From: Chrysopilus asiliformis
Taxonomy: Eukaryota > Arthropoda > Insecta > Diptera > Rhagionidae
Direction: 5' to 3'
DNA: 64,000 nt
NCBI GenBank assembly: GCA_964034945.1
Contig: OZ035961.1
Location: 25,244,161-25,308,160, forward strand
The notes under the pieces were generated by a model, which was given only the letters and a program-made list of their open reading frames with translations, had not been told where the DNA came from and did not search any database. The translations under genes and the position numbers were made by a program. Positions 60,829 to 64,000 of the stretch are shown here, piece by piece. The first letter of the stretch is position 1, and each line of letters opens with the position of its first letter.

Positions 60829-61352
60829 TTAGCGACTAGCTGGTTCGGCGGCTTCTTCTTCGTTTTCGCGGTGCTGTTCTTCAAGTTGGTCGTGCTTAAC
60901 AAGTCGAATAGTCTCGCCTACGCTAACAGCCTGTACTGGGCAAATGTGTCGATAGATCTCCTGCACAGCGGAATCACTTCCAAATCCGGATAATGGAACA
61001 TCCAAAGCCAAGTCTCCGTCTCGATCGACCTGCACACTTTCGTTCAGAAGACTCCTAATGCACTGTTCCCGTTTCTCCGCTAGCTGCCGCAGAATATTGG
61101 GGTCCCGCTTGATTTTAAGCAGTTTCTTCTCTGGAACACCAAAAAGATGTAATTAAAAGCAAAGATAAAATCAAATGTCATACCAAGTGATTCCAAATAT
61201 TGCTCTGAGTCAGGCAGCTTTGCTGATTGCCCCTCTTTATGGTTGCCGGCCGCTTCCTCAGGGATAAAGTTATCCTCGAATTCCTGTTTGTGCTGATTTC
61301 CCTGATCACAATTTTGCCAATTCTGATTATTTTGCCATGGATCATCAGACAT
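60829..61352 (-). CDS. CCDC32: CCDC32-like protein
   Basis: Two exons on the minus strand, 61352-61184 and 61130-60829, give 156 codons (CTTG|GTATGA .. TTCCAG|AGAAG). The ATG at 61352 (MSDDPWQNN) is preferred over an upstream in-frame ATG at 61403 because MSDDPW is a compact acidic start; the longer form would add 17 residues. Mid-protein, DSEQYLESLEKKLLKIKR followed by ILRQLAEKREQC matches the conserved core of CCDC32, a small protein that helps assemble the AP-2 clathrin adaptor in vertebrates. The C-terminus is acidic and Glu-rich, as in CCDC32. The assignment rests on one remembered motif, so moderate confidence. Confidence 0.65.
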
Positions 61353-61403
61353 TTTTAGAGAAAAGTCAACCAGAGTTCTCTTTTCGTCCGCGCGCGGCGC
61401 CAC

Positions 61404-64000
61404 GGTTTTGTGTGGAACGCAATTGGAACTCTATTTAGCAAAGACGCAAACTGCATATTTCCTATAGCAGTGACTGTAAATGAACAAAGAACAAAATTCG
61501 GGAATTGAATTATATGAATCTTGAAGTGATTTATGGACCGAAGTGATTTCTACAGCAATCAGCGAATATTTGGTTTTTTTGTGGTAACAAAAATTTATGT
61601 GACTGCATAATTGTCGCGTAGTAATTTTATTTTCTAATTTAATCTATTCCTGAAAAACAAAGAATTTGTCTTCAATGGAACCGGGACGAATCCTCAGAAT
61701 ACGAATATTTTTCAATCCACTGTATCTCTAGTCAATAGAAAAATATCGTAACCCTGTAAAAACTCGATAGTCTCATGTAGAGCTCTACGGAAATTTTCTC
61801 TCGAGTAACTTTAGGCTAGATTCTCGAAAAAATCTCGTCTTGTGTAGACGTGGATCGGTAGATTTTTTTCTAGTAAAACTCTAGCATAATTTCTTATCTA
61901 AAATATCTCGCGTAGAAGTTTTGTGTTTACATGTCTCTAACGAAATTTTTCTAAAACTCTCGAAAATGGACATTTTTAAAAGCTCATATTCGAAAAAAAG
62001 TGTTCAGAGACCACATTTTAGTTATTAGGTCGCTCTAACCATGACAACATTCCAGTTATTAAGTAGCTCTAGTTACAGTTAATATCGCTAATAAATTCAT
62101 CTCCATTGCTTTCTTTTTTGTATACTGCACTTTTAGCCATTCAATTCACTTGACGAAATTGTGTCCAAAATGTTTAAAAATGTTATTTCACTGCCTAGAT
62201 TCTGTCTTAATGTATTGTAAGAAAAATATTAAAAGAAAAACTTTTATATTCAATCAATCTTTATTTCATATAATGTATCCCATCTACATACTCATCTTTC
62301 GCCAATTACCTCTTTTGACTGCACCTAAAAAAAAAAGAAAAACTTACCGAAATCTTTCGAAAAATCTATGACCAAAGTGAAAATGTCTCTCATCACTTCA
62401 CCCTGTCGCATCACCTAAAAATATAAAATACCATTAAAATTACAGAAATAAATTATTTGATTACATAATAACGAGAATAATTTCAGCTATATTTCCTCAA
62501 AAAATTCTTTTCCGCAATTGTTCGCTATTAAATTAAACCGCTACGATTTTTATTAAATCAGGATCATTTCATTTCGCTTGAAATTTCATTTTCGTGAACG
62601 CAAATTGTGATCAGCTTTTAAAATGTTTTTTAATATGGCCAACTTTTCAAAGTACGCACTTTTCTTGGTTTTTCAGCACCGATTGTATATCGTTTTCAAT
62701 CGTTATTAACCATTTGGATCGCTATAGTGTTTTTGTTTATTTTCGAAAAGATTTCCTTTTTCTTATATAAAAAATTGTTGTAAAAATTGGTTTTTAGTTT
62801 TGTCTATGCTTACCAGTTAAATGAGACGATGAATTGTGATGATTGCGCTTTTTCGCAATCGTTTACGAGAACGCCTGTTCAACACAAAATGTTGAATTTT
62901 TCGCAACTGATATACCGTTCTACCGCTTATTTGAATACGTTTTATGCATCATAATAAAATATCAGTCTTGCTTTTAGTCAATTCAGGAAACTATTAGTTG
63001 AAACTCCGTCTGCCGCTGGGATAAGTTTTGGTTGACTTAAAATTCGACAATCTTATTTTGCTAAACGTTAAAAATATATAATTAAGGATTTCGATTAAAA
63101 TAATCTTTGTTTTGCTCGTGATTTTCGTACATACGTTTGACTTACGGATAGTGAAACTTACACCTAATTTTTTAGATACTCCAATCTTAATTTTTAAGGG
63201 ATTTTCGTTGCATATTGATTAAGACTTCAACGTATATACATAAAACATTGAATTTCAGAATTACAGTAGACGCGTGGTACAGTGAGTAGAAAAAAAACCA
63301 GTGGTTAAATACTCTATCGAAAGTTTACTCCATAGTGGGCGAAATAACATTATATCAAAATTGGGAAAATTCTGTTTTCGTTTCTTCATGGTTAAAAGAG
63401 AGTTATAAAACATTTTTTCACAAACTAAATTCAAAAATTTTCAATTCAAATGAAAACTTTGTTGTAATCTACTCCAAAAAGAATTGCAACGACGGATAGT
63501 AAAATATGGTGAGTGTATGACGATTAATGTTTACCCTACAGAAACTGAACAACCACAAGCCTAATTACTGTACACATATATTTCTTCTTATTTATGCGCT
63601 TAGAGTTATAAGAAAACATCTATTTACTCTAGAATGATTATGCGATTATGAATGTTCACTCGCTAGAGTAGCTAATGAAAATTTTTGAAAAATTTTTCGC
63701 TATACTTTCTACCACTGGTATTTTAATAGTACGGAATATTTACTGTATCGCGCACCTACTGTAATTCGTAATTTGTGTTTAATAGATTTTTTCCCTGTCC
63801 TTTTCATATTTTTCCTTCACTAATTATTCTCAAGTGATTTAATTTACTTTTTTTTAAAACGTCAGTTTTGAGCAGTCTTACGTTAAAAATAGTTAACTCT
63901 TTTTTCAGTGGCTCTTTTTACATAACGACGTCTTTTATGAACTACCAAACCTGCGCACGCTTCAAACTCTATCAAAATTTTACAGAGATATTTTGGCCAC
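61404..64000. other. Right-hand spacer
   Basis: About 2.6 kb of AT-rich sequence. It probably includes the promoter of the CCDC32-like gene near 61410-61500. No other gene, tRNA or bounded repeat was found. CTCGAGTAA/TCTCG words at 61760-61980 hint at an old repeat. Confidence 0.4.

Overview
The window is nuclear DNA of an insect, most likely a fly (Diptera). It is AT-rich, carries many short introns (about 50-70 bp) with GT..AG borders, a DUF1091-type gene of the kind abundant in flies, a Dicer-1 gene very close to the fly orthologue, three eukaryotic tRNA genes and many transposon relics. I cannot name the species.

Layout. (1) Positions 1-14510 hold a cluster of secreted, trypsin-fold genes that have lost their catalytic residues (serine protease homologues, SPHs): one partial gene (496-1087), one on the minus strand (2677-6058), one at 7526-8936 and one at 13275-14510. 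A DUF1091 gene (11031-11782) lies between them. Three of the SPHs end in a hydrophobic tail. The spacers hold a mariner relic with a nested TTAA element, an RTE-like tail, a GACA microsatellite and foldback repeats. (2) Positions 13521-26774 are a three-copy direct tandem repeat with a 4424-bp period. Each unit carries the 3' part of the last SPH gene, the shared intergenic promoter region, and exons 1-3 (part) of Dicer-1. Copies 1 and 2 contain a premature stop and end in a junction into SPH sequence. Copy 3 runs on into the rest of Dicer-1. (3) Positions 24479-36847 are the complete Dcr-1 gene: 13 coding exons and 2273 codons by my splice model. Intron 4 holds about 740 bp of CCCTCT hexamer, and the last intron holds a tRNA-Val(TAC) gene. 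(4) Positions 36848-47973 are gene-poor: a second tRNA-Val(TAC), a LINE 3' end, a complete-ended hAT relic with 8-bp target duplication, palindromic elements, tRNA-Leu(TAG) on the minus strand, and a foldback element split by a hAT-like insertion. (5) Positions 47974-54286 are the UDP-N-acetylglucosamine pyrophosphorylase gene (mmy/UAP1), two coding exons around a 4.9-kb intron full of repeats that include a Helitron-like element. (6) Positions 54287-64000 contain a 384-bp perfect palindrome, a small transposon family with GGGGCCTATT ends, a CCDC32-like gene on the minus strand, and two coding exons of an unrecognised minus-strand membrane protein.

How the parts relate. Dcr-1 is the housekeeping Dicer of the microRNA pathway and mmy supplies UDP-GlcNAc for chitin and glycans; nothing in the sequence links the two. 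The notable feature is the recent head-to-tail triplication, which multiplies the Dicer-1 promoter and first exons and strands two truncated 5' copies upstream of the intact gene. Gene models are by eye, from reading frame, splice motifs and family knowledge; no alignment or search was run.
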